A DNA stretch of 64,000 bases from Salinibacterium sp. dk2585 (GCF_008001035.1 NZ_CP042856.1:806001-870000); one strand, 5' to 3'. Shown: positions 1 to 9,115, numbered from the stretch's first letter. Made by a program: numbers and translations. The notes: a model not told the origin generated them from the letters alone.

Positions 1-750
1 ATCTCCGACACCCGCAGTTTCAAGCGCAGTGTCGTGGAGGCGGTCGCGGCGGCCGACGCCGGCTATATCGCCACGATCGGGATCACGCCCACCGAGCCGG
101 CGATCGGCTTCGGTTACATCCTCTGCGGCACCAAGCTTGACATCCAGGGCGCTCCCAACGCCTACGCGGTCAACAGTTTCGTCGAGAAGCCGAACCTCGA
201 CGTCGCGAGGGGCTACCTGCAGCACGGCGGCTACCTCTGGAACGGCGGCATGTTCATCTCCCGCGCCGACGTGCTCCTCGAGCAGCTGGGGGAGGCCGAG
301 CCCGAACTCCTCGCGGGGCTGCAGGAGCTCGCGGAGGCCTGGGATACCCCTCGCCGCGGCGCGACCGTCGACACGGTGTGGCCGAGACTGCGCAAGATCG
401 CGATCGACTACACGGTCGCCGAGCCTGCGGCCAAGGCGGGGCGCCTCGCGGTCGTGCCTGGCGACTTCGACTGGGATGACGTCGGTGACTTCGCGGCCAT
501 CGGCAAGCTCCACTCTGGTGGTCGCTCCAACAACCTCGCGATCCTCGGTGAAGACCCGCGCGTGCTTTCGGACGCTTCGACGGGCGTCGTCGTCAGCCAC
601 TCGAAGCGGCTCATCTCCCTCATCGGGGTGCAGGACATCGTTGTGGTCGACACTCCCGATGCGCTCCTCGTCACCACGACACAGAATGCGCAGCGCGTGA
701 AGTCGGTCGTCGACGCGCTCAAGCTCTCGGGGCGCGGCGACGTCCTCTAG
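1..750 (+). CDS. manC: Mannose-1-phosphate guanylyltransferase, C-terminal part
   Basis: The reading frame is open from the first base of the window, so the N-terminal GTP-binding part lies upstream; 249 residues are visible. It would make GDP-mannose from mannose-1-phosphate and GTP in the cytoplasm, for cell-envelope glycans. The FVEKP motif (about residue 60), WNGGMF and the GDFDWDDVGDF segment are typical of the type II sugar-phosphate guanylyltransferase family. I see no fused phosphomannose isomerase domain, since the protein stops soon after the transferase fold. The stop codon TAG is also the first half of the -10 element of the next gene. Family assignment is secure; the exact start cannot be seen. 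Confidence 0.9.
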   Translation: MSDTRSFKRSVVEAVAAADAGYIATIGITPTEPAIGFGYILCGTKLDIQGAPNAYAVNSFVEKPNLDVARGYLQHGGYLWNGGMFISRADVLLEQLGEAEPELLAGLQELAEAWDTPRRGATVDTVWPRLRKIAIDYTVAEPAAKAGRLAVVPGDFDWDDVGDFAAIGKLHSGGRSNNLAILGEDPRVLSDASTGVVVSHSKRLISLIGVQDIVVVDTPDALLVTTTQNAQRVKSVVDALKLSGRGDVL

Positions 751-753
751 ATT
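748..753 (+). promoter_or_regulatory. Candidate -10 element TAGATT of the first BMP lipoprotein gene
   Basis: TAGATT ends 7 nt before ATG 761 and overlaps the manC stop codon. No Shine-Dalgarno sequence precedes the ATG, so a leaderless transcript is inferred. I see no clear -35 element. Confidence 0.5.
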
Positions 754-760
754 CGAGCGT

Positions 761-1828
761 ATGACCTCGTCAACTTCGTTCCTTCGTATCCCGGCCGCCA
801 GCGCCGTCGTCCTCCTCGCGCTGGCCGGGTGTGCCGCAGCTCCCGATGAGTCGACGGATGCCGCGGCATCCGACTACACCGCCTGCATGGTGGCCAACAG
901 CGGCAACCTGGAGGACCGCTCCTTCAACCAGGCAAGCTACGAGGCGCTGCAGCGCGCCGAGTCGGAACTCGGCATCGAACTGCGCACTGCAGTCTCGCAG
1001 TCGGAGGGTGACTACGAGACCAACATCAACGCGATGGCGGATGCGGGATGCGACTACATCCTCACGGTCGGCTGGGAGCTGGGCGAGGCGACCTCGGTGG
1101 GGGCCGAGACCTACCCCGACATCAACTTCTCGATCGTCGACGAGACCGTCGAGGGCGACAACATCCGCTCGATCGTGTACGACACCGCGCAGGCGGCGTT
1201 CCTCGCAGGCTACCTCGCTGCTGGGCTCAGCCAGACCGGCGTCGTCGGCACCTTTGGTGGCGGTAACCAGCCGCCCGTGACGGTATTCATGGACGGCTAC
1301 TGGGATGGGGTGCAGCACTACAACGCCGAGAAGGGTACCAACGTGCGGGTCGTCGGCTGGGACAAGCCCTCGCAAACCGGCTCCTTTACGGATGACTTCG
1401 TCAACGCCGTGCTGGCACGCACCCTCGCCGACGGCCTGATCGAGCAGGGCGCCGACATCGTCATGCCGGTCGCGGCGCAGGCGGGTGAGGGCGCTGCGAC
1501 GGCCGCCCTCGAGGCGGGCGGAGTCGGCATCATCTGGGTCGACGCCGACGGCTACGAGACGCTTGCGGAGCAGTTCCGCCCGCTCATCGTCACGACCGTG
1601 CTCAAGCAGATGAGCGACGCCGTCTACGAGATCGTCTCGCAGGACCTCGAGGGAGAGTTCGAGGGCGGCAGCTACATCGGCACGCTTGAGAACAACGGGG
1701 TGGCCCTCGCGCCGTTCCACGACTGGGAGTCGAAGGTGCCGGCAGAGCTCGCTGACGAGGTCGAGGCCCTCCGCGACGCGATCATCGCGGGCGACATCGT
1801 GGTCGAGAGTGGGTCGTCGCCCCGCTGA
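761..1828 (+). CDS. BMP-family substrate-binding lipoprotein (nucleoside ABC transporter), first copy
   Basis: Extracellular lipoprotein of the BMP/PnrA family, which binds nucleosides for an ABC importer. The 355-residue protein begins with a signal peptide ending in an LAGC lipobox with Cys24 as the expected lipidated residue, followed by a flexible Ala/Asp-rich linker. The periplasmic-binding-protein fold follows, with the family segments DRSFNQASY and DTAQAAFLAGY. A second, clearly paralogous gene follows at 2036, and the ATPase and permease genes come next. The start is set by the lipobox and by a -10 element 7 nt upstream. The particular nucleoside bound cannot be told from sequence. 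Confidence 0.88.
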   Translation: MTSSTSFLRIPAASAVVLLALAGCAAAPDESTDAAASDYTACMVANSGNLEDRSFNQASYEALQRAESELGIELRTAVSQSEGDYETNINAMADAGCDYILTVGWELGEATSVGAETYPDINFSIVDETVEGDNIRSIVYDTAQAAFLAGYLAAGLSQTGVVGTFGGGNQPPVTVFMDGYWDGVQHYNAEKGTNVRVVGWDKPSQTGSFTDDFVNAVLARTLADGLIEQGADIVMPVAAQAGEGAATAALEAGGVGIIWVDADGYETLAEQFRPLIVTTVLKQMSDAVYEIVSQDLEGEFEGGSYIGTLENNGVALAPFHDWESKVPAELADEVEALRDAIIAGDIVVESGSSPR

Positions 1829-2035
1829 ATTGAGCGTCACCCGTGCTCGCCACTGCGCGAGGGGAGCAGTGGAGTGCTCGTATGAGCGCTTCACTGTCGC
1901 GCGCGGATGCGAGAATATCGGTCTGATACCAACCGGCGTCCCGTGGTCGGGCGACGGCTGTCAGGCACCTACGATCGATTCATCTGCATCGCAGAGCGTT
2001 CAAGCAATCACTGCATACATGTCTTTGGAGGACAC

Positions 2036-3100
2036 GTGAACACAATCTCCCGCAAGCGGGTGCTGGGTACCCTCGGCATCCTCGGCGCTGCCGCGCTCAC
2101 CCTGAGCGCCTGCGCCACTGCACCCGAGGGCGACGACAACGCCAACGGTGACGCCGGCAGCGACTTCCTCGCCTGCATGGTCTCCGACGAGGGCGGCTTC
2201 GACGACAAGTCGTTCAACGAGCTCTCCTACAACGGCCTCCTCCAGGCGGAGGACGAGCTGGGCATCGAGATCCGCGAGTCGGAGTCGAGCAGCGAGGCGG
2301 ACTACGAGCCAAACCTCGAGGGCATGGTTGACGCGGGCTGCAGCATCATCGTTCCGGTCGGCTTCAAGCTCGCCGACGCGACCCAGGCGGTTGCCGATGC
2401 GAACCCCGAGGTGAACTTCGCGATCGTTGACGTCGACTACCTGTCAGGCGACAACATCAAGCAGCTCAACTACGACACGGCCCAGGCCGCGTTCCTCGCG
2501 GGCTACGCCGCGGCCGGCTACAGCACCTCGAAGGTCGTCGCGACCTACGGCGGCGCCGAGATCCCCTCCGTCACGATCTTCATGGACGGCTTCAAGGCGG
2601 GCGTCGAGCAGTGGAACGAGGCAAAGGGTGACTCCGTCACCGTCCTGCCGTTCGACTACGTCGGCGACTTCACCGACCAGGTGCGCGCACAGCAGATCAC
2701 CGAGGGCTTCCTCAGCCAGAACGCCGACGTGATCCTTCCCGTCGGTGGCCCCCTTTACCAGGGTGGCGCTGAGGCGATCCTCGACGCGGGTGCTGACGCC
2801 GTCATCCTCGGTGTCGACTCCGACCTCGCGGTCGCTGACGAGAAGTACAAGGACCTCATCTTGGTCTCGATCATGAAGGGGCTTGACGTCACGGTCTTCG
2901 ACTCGATCCAGCAGGCCTTCGATGGCGAGTTTGAGGCTGACATTTACACCGGCACGCTCGAGAACGACGGCGTTGGCCTCTCGTCCTTCTACGACTTCGA
3001 GGGCGAACTGCCCGAGGGCATGATGGACGAGCTTGACGCGCTCAAGCAGCAGATCATCGACGGGGAGCTCTCGGGCTTCTCGGAGTTCTCGCCCAAGTAG
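2036..3100 (+). CDS. BMP-family substrate-binding lipoprotein (nucleoside ABC transporter), second copy
   Basis: Second BMP/PnrA-type nucleoside-binding lipoprotein, 354 residues. I chose GTG 2036 because GGAGG at 2027-2031 lies just upstream and the signal peptide then ends in LSAC with Cys26; the frame stays open upstream but codes for nothing signal-like. It shares DDKSFNELSY and NYDTAQAAFLAGY with the first copy, so the pair arose by duplication. It is followed by a 14-bp hairpin and then by the ABC ATPase gene, the usual layout when the binding protein must be made in excess over the membrane parts. Confidence 0.9.
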   Translation: MNTISRKRVLGTLGILGAAALTLSACATAPEGDDNANGDAGSDFLACMVSDEGGFDDKSFNELSYNGLLQAEDELGIEIRESESSSEADYEPNLEGMVDAGCSIIVPVGFKLADATQAVADANPEVNFAIVDVDYLSGDNIKQLNYDTAQAAFLAGYAAAGYSTSKVVATYGGAEIPSVTIFMDGFKAGVEQWNEAKGDSVTVLPFDYVGDFTDQVRAQQITEGFLSQNADVILPVGGPLYQGGAEAILDAGADAVILGVDSDLAVADEKYKDLILVSIMKGLDVTVFDSIQQAFDGEFEADIYTGTLENDGVGLSSFYDFEGELPEGMMDELDALKQQIIDGELSGFSEFSPK

Positions 3101-3127
3101 CGAGACACCCGAGCGTCGCACCACATC

Positions 3128-3158
3128 GCCGAGGAGGCCGCCCTGCGGCCTCCTCGGC
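3128..3158 (+). promoter_or_regulatory. Strong intercistronic hairpin between binding protein and ATPase genes
   Basis: A perfect 14-bp inverted repeat (arms 3128-3141 and 3145-3158, loop of 3 bases), very G+C rich, lies in the 76-bp gap. No T-run follows, so it may be a partial terminator or a 3' stabiliser of the upstream transcript rather than a full stop. Confidence 0.75.
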
Positions 3159-3176
3159 CCATGACCGGGAGAACAC

Positions 3177-4676
3177 ATGAAGCTTGAGCTGCGAGGGGTC
3201 ACCAAGCGCTTCGGCGCACTCGTCGCCAACGATCACATCGATCTCGTCGTCGAGGCGGGGGAGATCCACTGCCTCCTCGGAGAGAACGGGGCGGGCAAGT
3301 CCACGCTCATGAATGTTCTCTACGGTCTCTACCAAGCCGATGAGGGCGAGATCCTCCTCGACGGTGCCGTGCAGAACTTCTCGGGACCCGGTGACGCCAT
3401 GGCGGCGGGCATCGGAATGGTGCACCAGCACTTCATGCTCATCCCCGTCTTCACGGTTGCCGAGAACGTCATGCTCGGTCACGAGCAGACGAAGGGCGGG
3501 GTCTTCCTCGACCTCGACGGCGCTCGCGCCAAGGTGCGCGAGATCTCAGAGCGCTTCGGATTCAACATCGACCCTGACGCTGTCGTTGGCGACCTTCCCG
3601 TCGGTTCGCAGCAGCGCGTCGAGATCATCAAGGCGCTCTCCCGCGAGGCCAAGGTGCTCGTGCTCGACGAGCCGACCGCCGTGCTCACGCCGCAGGAGAC
3701 CGACGAGCTCATGGAGATCATGCGCCAGCTCAAGGAGAGCGGCACCTCCATCGTCTTCATCACCCACAAACTCCGCGAGGTGCGGGCCGTTGCCGACCGC
3801 ATCACCGTCATCCGCCTCGGCAAGGTCGTTGGCACCGCGCTCCCGAGCGAGAGCACGACGGAACTCGCCTCCAAGATGGTCGGCCGCTCCGTCGACCTCA
3901 GCGTCGACAAGGCGCCGCCGACACTCGGCGACTCCACGTTTGAAGTGACGAACCTCACGGTCTTCGACCCGAACGGCAACCGCGTGGTCGATGATCTGAG
4001 CTTCGATATACGACAGGGCGAGATCGTCGTCATCGCGGGCGTGCAGGGCAATGGCCAGACTGAATTGACGGAAGCCATCCTCGGCCTGCAGAAGAAGACG
4101 GCAGGCAGCATCCGCCTCGACGGCAAGGAACTGCTCGGCCGCAATGTCAAGCAGGTGCTCGACGCGGGGGTGGGCTTCGTGCCGGAGGACCGCACGGAAG
4201 ACGGTCTCGTGGCCGAGTTCACCATCGCCGAGAACGCCGTGCTCGATCGCTTTGATCGCCCACCCTTCGCCCGTGGCCTCTCGCTCGCGCTCGGGGAGAT
4301 CCGCGCCTTCGCGGAGCGGGTCGTCCGCGAATACGATGTGCGCACCCCAACGATTGACACCTACGCAGGCCGGCTCTCCGGCGGCAATCAGCAGAAGGTC
4401 GTGCTCGCGCGTGAGCTGGAGCGCGACCTTCGAATCTTCATCGCCTCGCAGCCGACGCGGGGACTCGACGTCGGCTCCATCGAGTTCGTGCACGAACAGA
4501 TCGTGCGGGCCAGGGACTCGGGCATCCCCGTGCTCATCGTGTCCACCGAGCTCGATGAGGTCGTGGAACTCGCCGACCGCATCATGGTCATGTACCGCGG
4601 CAGGAGCGTCGGCATCGTCGAGCCCACCACACCGAGAGAGGTCATCGGCCAGATGATGGCGGGAATTCCAGCATGA
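3177..4676 (+). CDS. Nucleoside ABC transporter, fused two-domain ATPase
   Basis: Energises uptake through the two permeases encoded next (NupABC/BMP type, related to sugar importers of the RbsA class). The 499 residues hold two ATP-binding domains. The first is canonical, with Walker A GENGAGKST at residues 35-43, a signature LPVGSQQRVEI and Walker B followed by LDEPTAVLTPQE. The second has a degenerate Walker A (GVQGNGQTEL), a good signature LSGGNQQKVVLA and SQPTRGLD in the Walker B area, the asymmetry usual for this class. GGGA precedes ATG 3177. The gene overlaps the first permease gene by 4 bp (ATGA). Confidence 0.93.
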   Translation: MKLELRGVTKRFGALVANDHIDLVVEAGEIHCLLGENGAGKSTLMNVLYGLYQADEGEILLDGAVQNFSGPGDAMAAGIGMVHQHFMLIPVFTVAENVMLGHEQTKGGVFLDLDGARAKVREISERFGFNIDPDAVVGDLPVGSQQRVEIIKALSREAKVLVLDEPTAVLTPQETDELMEIMRQLKESGTSIVFITHKLREVRAVADRITVIRLGKVVGTALPSESTTELASKMVGRSVDLSVDKAPPTLGDSTFEVTNLTVFDPNGNRVVDDLSFDIRQGEIVVIAGVQGNGQTELTEAILGLQKKTAGSIRLDGKELLGRNVKQVLDAGVGFVPEDRTEDGLVAEFTIAENAVLDRFDRPPFARGLSLALGEIRAFAERVVREYDVRTPTIDTYAGRLSGGNQQKVVLARELERDLRIFIASQPTRGLDVGSIEFVHEQIVRARDSGIPVLIVSTELDEVVELADRIMVMYRGRSVGIVEPTTPREVIGQMMAGIPA

Positions 4677-5959
4677 GCATCCTGACACCCAACATCGAAC
4701 CTCCCGTCACCCCAGAGGAGAAGGCGCCGAGCGCCGACAACCGCTGGGAGGGCGCGTGGCGCGACATCCTCGGCGGCGGCCTCGTCCGCTCCGTGCTCGC
4801 GGTCGTGCTGGCGCTCTTCATCGGCAGCCTCCTCGTCGTCATCGTGAACGAAGACGTGCAGGCGGCCGCCGGCTACTTCTTCTCTCGCCCGAGTGACCTG
4901 CTGTCGGCGGCGTGGGACACGATCGCCGGCGCCTTCCGCGCCATGTGGGAGGGCGCGGTCTTCAGCCCGCGCGGCGGCTTCAAGCCGCTCCTGTCCACCC
5001 TGTCGTGGGCGAGCCCCCTCATCGCGGCGGGCCTCGGCCTCGCGGTCGGCTTCAAGGCGGGACTCTTCAACATCGGTGGCCGCGGGCAGATGCTCATCGC
5101 CGCGCTCTTCGTCGGTTTCGTGGGCTCCAACCTCGACATGCCCGTCGGCCTGCACCTCGCGGTCGCCGTGCTCGGCGGCATCGTCGGTGGCGCACTGTGG
5201 GCATCCGTCGTCGGAGTGCTGAAGGCTCGCACGGGCGCGCACGAGGTCATCGTCACGATCATGCTCAACTTCGTGGCGCTCTACCTCGTCACCTGGCTCC
5301 TGAAGACGCCGGTCTTCCAGGCGGAGAACGCGGGCGGCAACGCGAAGGCGAAGGCCATCGACAGCACGGCGGTCTTCCCGACACTCATCCCCGGCACCGA
5401 CCTTGACATCGGCTTCGTGCTCGCCCTCATCGCGGCGCTCGTCTACTGGTGGCTCATGGAGCGCTCGACGACGGGTTTCCGCATCCGCGCCGTGGGTCTC
5501 AATGCGCACGCGGCCCGCACCGCCGGCATCAACATCGGGCGCACCTACGTCGTGACCCTCGCGGCATCCGGTGCCTTCATCGGCCTCGCGGGCGCCATGC
5601 AGGTGCTCGGCAAGGTGCCGGCCGGGTGGACGCCGACGGTTGACGCCGGCATCGGCTTCGACGCCATCACGGTCGCGCTCCTCGGCGCCAACAGCGCCGT
5701 CGGTATCATCTTCGCGGGCCTGCTCTTCGGTGCCTTGAAGGCCGGGAGCTTCCCCATGCAGATCGCGGAGGGCATCCCGATCGACATCGTGGCGGTAATC
5801 CAAGGCCTCATCGTGCTCTTCATCGCCGCCCCGCCGCTCGTCCGAGCCATCTTCCGGCTGCCGCAGCCGACCCGGCGCGGCCTGCGCGACCGCCTGAGGC
5901 GGCCAGTGCCGCAGGTGCCCGCCGCCCACACCCAGAGCGCAAGCACGGAGGAGGAGTGA
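4673..5959 (+). CDS. Nucleoside ABC transporter permease, first subunit
   Basis: Membrane subunit of the nucleoside importer, 428 residues, of the LivH/LivM-RbsC (BPD_transp_2) family. After a soluble N-terminal stretch of about 35 residues there are around eight to ten hydrophobic segments. The NIGGRGQM motif and the following helices match the conserved core loop of this family. It is translationally coupled to the ATPase gene (ATGA overlap) and to the second permease gene, and the subunits should form a heterodimer. The C-terminal tail of about 45 residues is Arg/Pro rich and presumably cytoplasmic. Confidence 0.92.
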   Translation: MSILTPNIEPPVTPEEKAPSADNRWEGAWRDILGGGLVRSVLAVVLALFIGSLLVVIVNEDVQAAAGYFFSRPSDLLSAAWDTIAGAFRAMWEGAVFSPRGGFKPLLSTLSWASPLIAAGLGLAVGFKAGLFNIGGRGQMLIAALFVGFVGSNLDMPVGLHLAVAVLGGIVGGALWASVVGVLKARTGAHEVIVTIMLNFVALYLVTWLLKTPVFQAENAGGNAKAKAIDSTAVFPTLIPGTDLDIGFVLALIAALVYWWLMERSTTGFRIRAVGLNAHAARTAGINIGRTYVVTLAASGAFIGLAGAMQVLGKVPAGWTPTVDAGIGFDAITVALLGANSAVGIIFAGLLFGALKAGSFPMQIAEGIPIDIVAVIQGLIVLFIAAPPLVRAIFRLPQPTRRGLRDRLRRPVPQVPAAHTQSASTEEE

Positions 5960-7239
5960 TGAGCACCGCGACCATCACAGAGACGGATGCCCGCGCATCC
6001 GTCATCGAGACACCGCGCAACTGGAAGGCGCCCATCGCCTTCGGCGTATTTGCCGTCCTCTCCTTCGTGGTCTTCGGCCTGCTGGGCCGTGAGGGCACTA
6101 GCCGGCTGACCTTCGCGAGCAGCACCGACTTCTTCACGATCACGCCCATCGAGGTGCCGAGCCAGGGTGCCGGGATCGTCGTCGGCGTCGTGCTGATCGC
6201 CCTCGCCGCGGTGTCCGCCTGGTTCACGTGGCAGCGGCGTCCAGCAGCACCCATGTGGATGCTGCTGGTCTTTGGTGTCTTTTTCGTCTTCGGCCTGCTG
6301 GTGTGGATCGGCACGGGGGCGACCGTGCCCGTCGTGTGGCTCCTCACGGGGACTCTTGCGCTCGCGACCCCGCTCGTCTTCGGCGCCATGGCCGGTGTCA
6401 TTAGCGAACGCGTTGGAGTGGTCAACATCGCGATCGAGGGCCAGCTCCTCGCGGGCGCGTTCACCTCGGCGCTCGTCGCGTCGCTGACGCAGAACCCCTT
6501 CATGGGCTTGCTGGCCGCGCTCGTCGCGGGAGCGCTCGTCTCGATCATCCTTGCGGTGTTCTCGATCAAGTACCTCGTGGAGCAGGTCGTCGTCGGTGTC
6601 GTGCTCAACATGCTCGTCATCGGCCTCACGAGCTTCCTGTACTCCTCGGTGCTCAACAAGAACCCGAGCGTGCTGAACTCGCCGGTCAAGTTCACGCGCG
6701 AGCCGATCCCCTTCCTCTCCGAGATTCCGGTGATCGGGCCGCTGCTGTTCAACAACACGGCGATCACCTACCTGATGTTCATCACGGTCGCGGTCGTCTA
6801 CATCGGCCTCTTCCACACCCGGTGGGGCCTACGCGTGCGCGCCGTCGGCGAGCACCCGAAGGCGGCCGACACGGTCGGCATCAAGGTCAACGCGACGCGC
6901 TTCTGGAACGTGCTCCTCGGTGGCGCTGTGGCCGGAATGGGCGGCGCCTTCTTCACTCTCGGTGCCGTCGGCGCCTTCGGCAAGGAGATGACGAGTGGCC
7001 AGGGCTACATCGCCCTCGCGGCGCTCATCTTCGGGCGATGGAACCCGCTGTGGGCTGCCCTCGCGGCACTCCTCTTCGGCTTCGCGATCAACATCAAGAC
7101 GCTCGTCACGCAGGTGGGCGCCGACATCCCGACCGAGTTCCTGTCGATGATCCCGTACCTCGTCACGATTCTTGCGGTCGCCGGCTTCGTCGGACAGTCG
7201 AAGGCACCCGCAGCATCCGGAAAGCCGTACCTGAAATGA
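5959..7239 (+). CDS. Nucleoside ABC transporter permease, second subunit
   Basis: Second membrane subunit, about 426 residues, same family, with the core motif VVNIAIEGQ. An extended N-terminal region with three or four extra hydrophobic segments precedes the conserved core. The start is ATG 5959, within TGATG at the end of the preceding gene and behind GGAGGAGG; a GTG one codon earlier is possible. The 3' end overlaps the cytidine deaminase start by 4 bp, so uptake and first catabolic step are co-translated. Confidence 0.92.
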   Translation: MSTATITETDARASVIETPRNWKAPIAFGVFAVLSFVVFGLLGREGTSRLTFASSTDFFTITPIEVPSQGAGIVVGVVLIALAAVSAWFTWQRRPAAPMWMLLVFGVFFVFGLLVWIGTGATVPVVWLLTGTLALATPLVFGAMAGVISERVGVVNIAIEGQLLAGAFTSALVASLTQNPFMGLLAALVAGALVSIILAVFSIKYLVEQVVVGVVLNMLVIGLTSFLYSSVLNKNPSVLNSPVKFTREPIPFLSEIPVIGPLLFNNTAITYLMFITVAVVYIGLFHTRWGLRVRAVGEHPKAADTVGIKVNATRFWNVLLGGAVAGMGGAFFTLGAVGAFGKEMTSGQGYIALAALIFGRWNPLWAALAALLFGFAINIKTLVTQVGADIPTEFLSMIPYLVTILAVAGFVGQSKAPAASGKPYLK

Positions 7240-7646
7240 CAATCGACTGGAGCGGGCTCCGCACGGTCGCCCTTGCGGCCATGGAAAAGGCATACGTGCC
7301 CTATTCGAAGTTCCCGGTGGGGGTCGCAGCCCTCGTCGACGACGGTCGCGTCGTGAGCGGATGCAACATCGAGAACGCCTCCTACGGCGTCACCCTCTGT
7401 GCTGAGTGCTCGCTCGTGAGCGACCTCATCATGGGCGGAGGAGGGCGCCTCACGGCATTCGTCTGCGTCGACGGCAACGGCGAGACGCTCATGCCGTGTG
7501 GACGCTGCCGCCAGCTGCTCTTCGAACACTCCGCCGAGGGAATGCTGCTCGAGACGGTCTCGGGCATCCGCACCATCGACGAGGTGCTGCCCGACGCCTT
7601 CGGCCCCCGCCAACTCGACGACTACAGCGAATCGCGCGGCGAGTAA
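7236..7646 (+). CDS. cdd: Cytidine deaminase
   Basis: Zinc enzyme converting cytidine and deoxycytidine to uridine and deoxyuridine. The 136-residue size fits the tetrameric class. Visible are CNIENASYG (residues 43-51), the catalytic Cys55-Ala-Glu57 and the zinc pair Cys88 and Cys91 in PCGRC. The ATG overlaps the permease stop (ATGA), which fixes the start although the frame is open further upstream. The gene product acts on what the transporter brings in, and its uridine product feeds nucleoside phosphorylases. Confidence 0.96.
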   Translation: MTIDWSGLRTVALAAMEKAYVPYSKFPVGVAALVDDGRVVSGCNIENASYGVTLCAECSLVSDLIMGGGGRLTAFVCVDGNGETLMPCGRCRQLLFEHSAEGMLLETVSGIRTIDEVLPDAFGPRQLDDYSESRGE

Positions 7647-7648
7647 CC

Positions 7649-7740
7649 CGCGCGGTTGAGTAGGACCGCTAGGGCCGTATCGAAACCCAAGGACGTCCAG
7701 CCGGTTTCGATACGCTCCTTCGTCGCTACTCAACCCGCGG
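7649..7740. repeat. Long imperfect inverted repeat between cdd and deoA
   Basis: The outer arms read CCGCGCGGTTGAGTAG and CTACTCAACCCGCGG (7726-7740); the inner arms CGTATCGAAACC (7676-7687) and GGTTTCGATACG (7703-7714) are perfectly complementary. Together they can fold into a long hairpin filling nearly all of the 116-bp gap. Elements combining TACTCAACC and GGTTTCGATACG are, from memory, recurrent intergenic repeats in Microbacteriaceae; only this copy is complete in the window. Confidence 0.8.
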
Positions 7741-7762
7741 TCTGAACAGAAGGAGCACCACC

Positions 7763-9055
7763 ATGGCCATCGAGAAATTCGACGCGGTCGACCTCATCCA
7801 TACCAAGCGCGACAAGGGTGCACTGAGCACCGAGCAGATCAACTGGCTCGTGGACGCCTACACGCGCGGCTACGTGGGCGACGAGCAAATGGCCGCCATG
7901 ACCATGGCGATCTTCCTCAACGGCATGGAGCGCGAGGAGATCCGCGACCTGACCCTCGCGATGATCGCGAGCGGCGAGCGGATGAACTTCGACTCGCTCT
8001 CGAAGCCCACGACCGACAAGCACTCCACGGGTGGGGTCGGCGACAAGATCACGCTGCCGCTCGCGCCGCTCGTGGCATCCTTCGGCGTTGCGGTTCCGCA
8101 ACTCTCGGGCCGCGGCCTCGGCCACACGGGCGGCACGCTCGACAAGCTCGAGTCGATCCCGGGGTGGCGGGCCGATCTCAGCAACGAGGAGTTCTTCGCC
8201 CAGCTCGAAGGCGTCGGCTCTGTCATCTGCGCCGCCGGTGCCGGCCTCGCCCCCGCCGACAAGAAGCTCTATGCGCTCCGCGACATCACGGGGACGGTCG
8301 AGGCGATCCCGCTCATCGCCTCGTCGATCATGTCGAAAAAGATCGCGGAGGGCACGGCGGCCCTCGTGCTCGACGTGAAGTTCGGTTCGGGCGCCTTCCT
8401 CAAGGACCCGGCCCGCAGCCGCGAGCTCGCCGAGACGATGGTCGCCCTGGGCAAGGACGCGGGCGTCGCGACGGTCGCACTCCTCACGAACATGAATGTG
8501 CCCCTTGGGCTCACGATCGGCAACGCGAACGAGGTGCGCGAGTCGGTCGAGGTGCTCGCGGGTGGCGGCCCGGCGGATGTCGTCGAGCTCACGGTCGCGC
8601 TCGCCCGCGAGATGCTCGCGCTGGCGGGCCAGCCCGACGCGGATGTCGAGGCGGCTCTCAAGGACGGCCGCGCGATGGACACCTGGCGCGCCATGATCCG
8701 TGCCCAGGGCGGAGACCCGGATGCCGCGCTACCGATTGCGCGCGAGCAGCACGTCGTCACGGCCGAGCGTGACGGCATCCTCGTGAAGCAGGAGGCGCTG
8801 CCGTTCGGGGTCGCCGCATGGCGTCTCGGAGCCGGTCGCGCCCGCAAGCAGGACCCCGTGCAACACGCGGCGGGAATCGACCTGCACGCGAAGCCGGGCG
8901 ACACGGTCACGAAGGGGCAGCCCCTCTTCACGCTGAGTGCGGACGAGCCCGAGCGCTTCGAGCGGGCTCTCGAGTCGCTGGAGGGCGCCTACGAGGTCGC
9001 GGTGCCGGGCACGCCCTTCGAGGTGCAGCCGCTCATCGCCGACCGCATTTCATAG
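7763..9055 (+). CDS. deoA: Thymidine phosphorylase
   Basis: Phosphorolyses thymidine and deoxyuridine to the base and 2-deoxyribose-1-phosphate. The 430-residue protein shows the family signature GRGLGHTGGTLDKLES (about residues 114-129), the phosphate-binding DKHSTGGVGDK, and the C-terminal alpha/beta domain. AAGGAG precedes ATG 7763. The inverted repeat upstream may weaken read-through from the transporter-cdd operon, but order and strand suggest shared use in deoxynucleoside salvage. The sugar product would go to the phosphomutase encoded nearby. Confidence 0.95.
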   Translation: MAIEKFDAVDLIHTKRDKGALSTEQINWLVDAYTRGYVGDEQMAAMTMAIFLNGMEREEIRDLTLAMIASGERMNFDSLSKPTTDKHSTGGVGDKITLPLAPLVASFGVAVPQLSGRGLGHTGGTLDKLESIPGWRADLSNEEFFAQLEGVGSVICAAGAGLAPADKKLYALRDITGTVEAIPLIASSIMSKKIAEGTAALVLDVKFGSGAFLKDPARSRELAETMVALGKDAGVATVALLTNMNVPLGLTIGNANEVRESVEVLAGGGPADVVELTVALAREMLALAGQPDADVEAALKDGRAMDTWRAMIRAQGGDPDAALPIAREQHVVTAERDGILVKQEALPFGVAAWRLGAGRARKQDPVQHAAGIDLHAKPGDTVTKGQPLFTLSADEPERFERALESLEGAYEVAVPGTPFEVQPLIADRIS

Positions 9056-9056
9056 T

Positions 9057-9115
9057 TCGAGAAGGCAGACGGACGATTCCTGCCTCGCTGCAGCGAACAT
9101 CCGTCGGCCCTCTCG
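9057..9115 (+). terminator. Imperfect hairpin after deoA
   Basis: The left arm starting TCGAGAAGGCAGACGG at 9057 pairs with the right arm ending at 9115 with about 16 of 20 positions matched, with a long loop. There is no T-run. It is placed as expected for a terminator before the separately promoted add gene. Confidence 0.4.

Noticed and set aside
1915-1935. GGT-N5-ACC near the second BMP gene, resembling a GntR-type operator.
   Set aside because: Short, single copy, and no GntR regulator in the window; could be chance.
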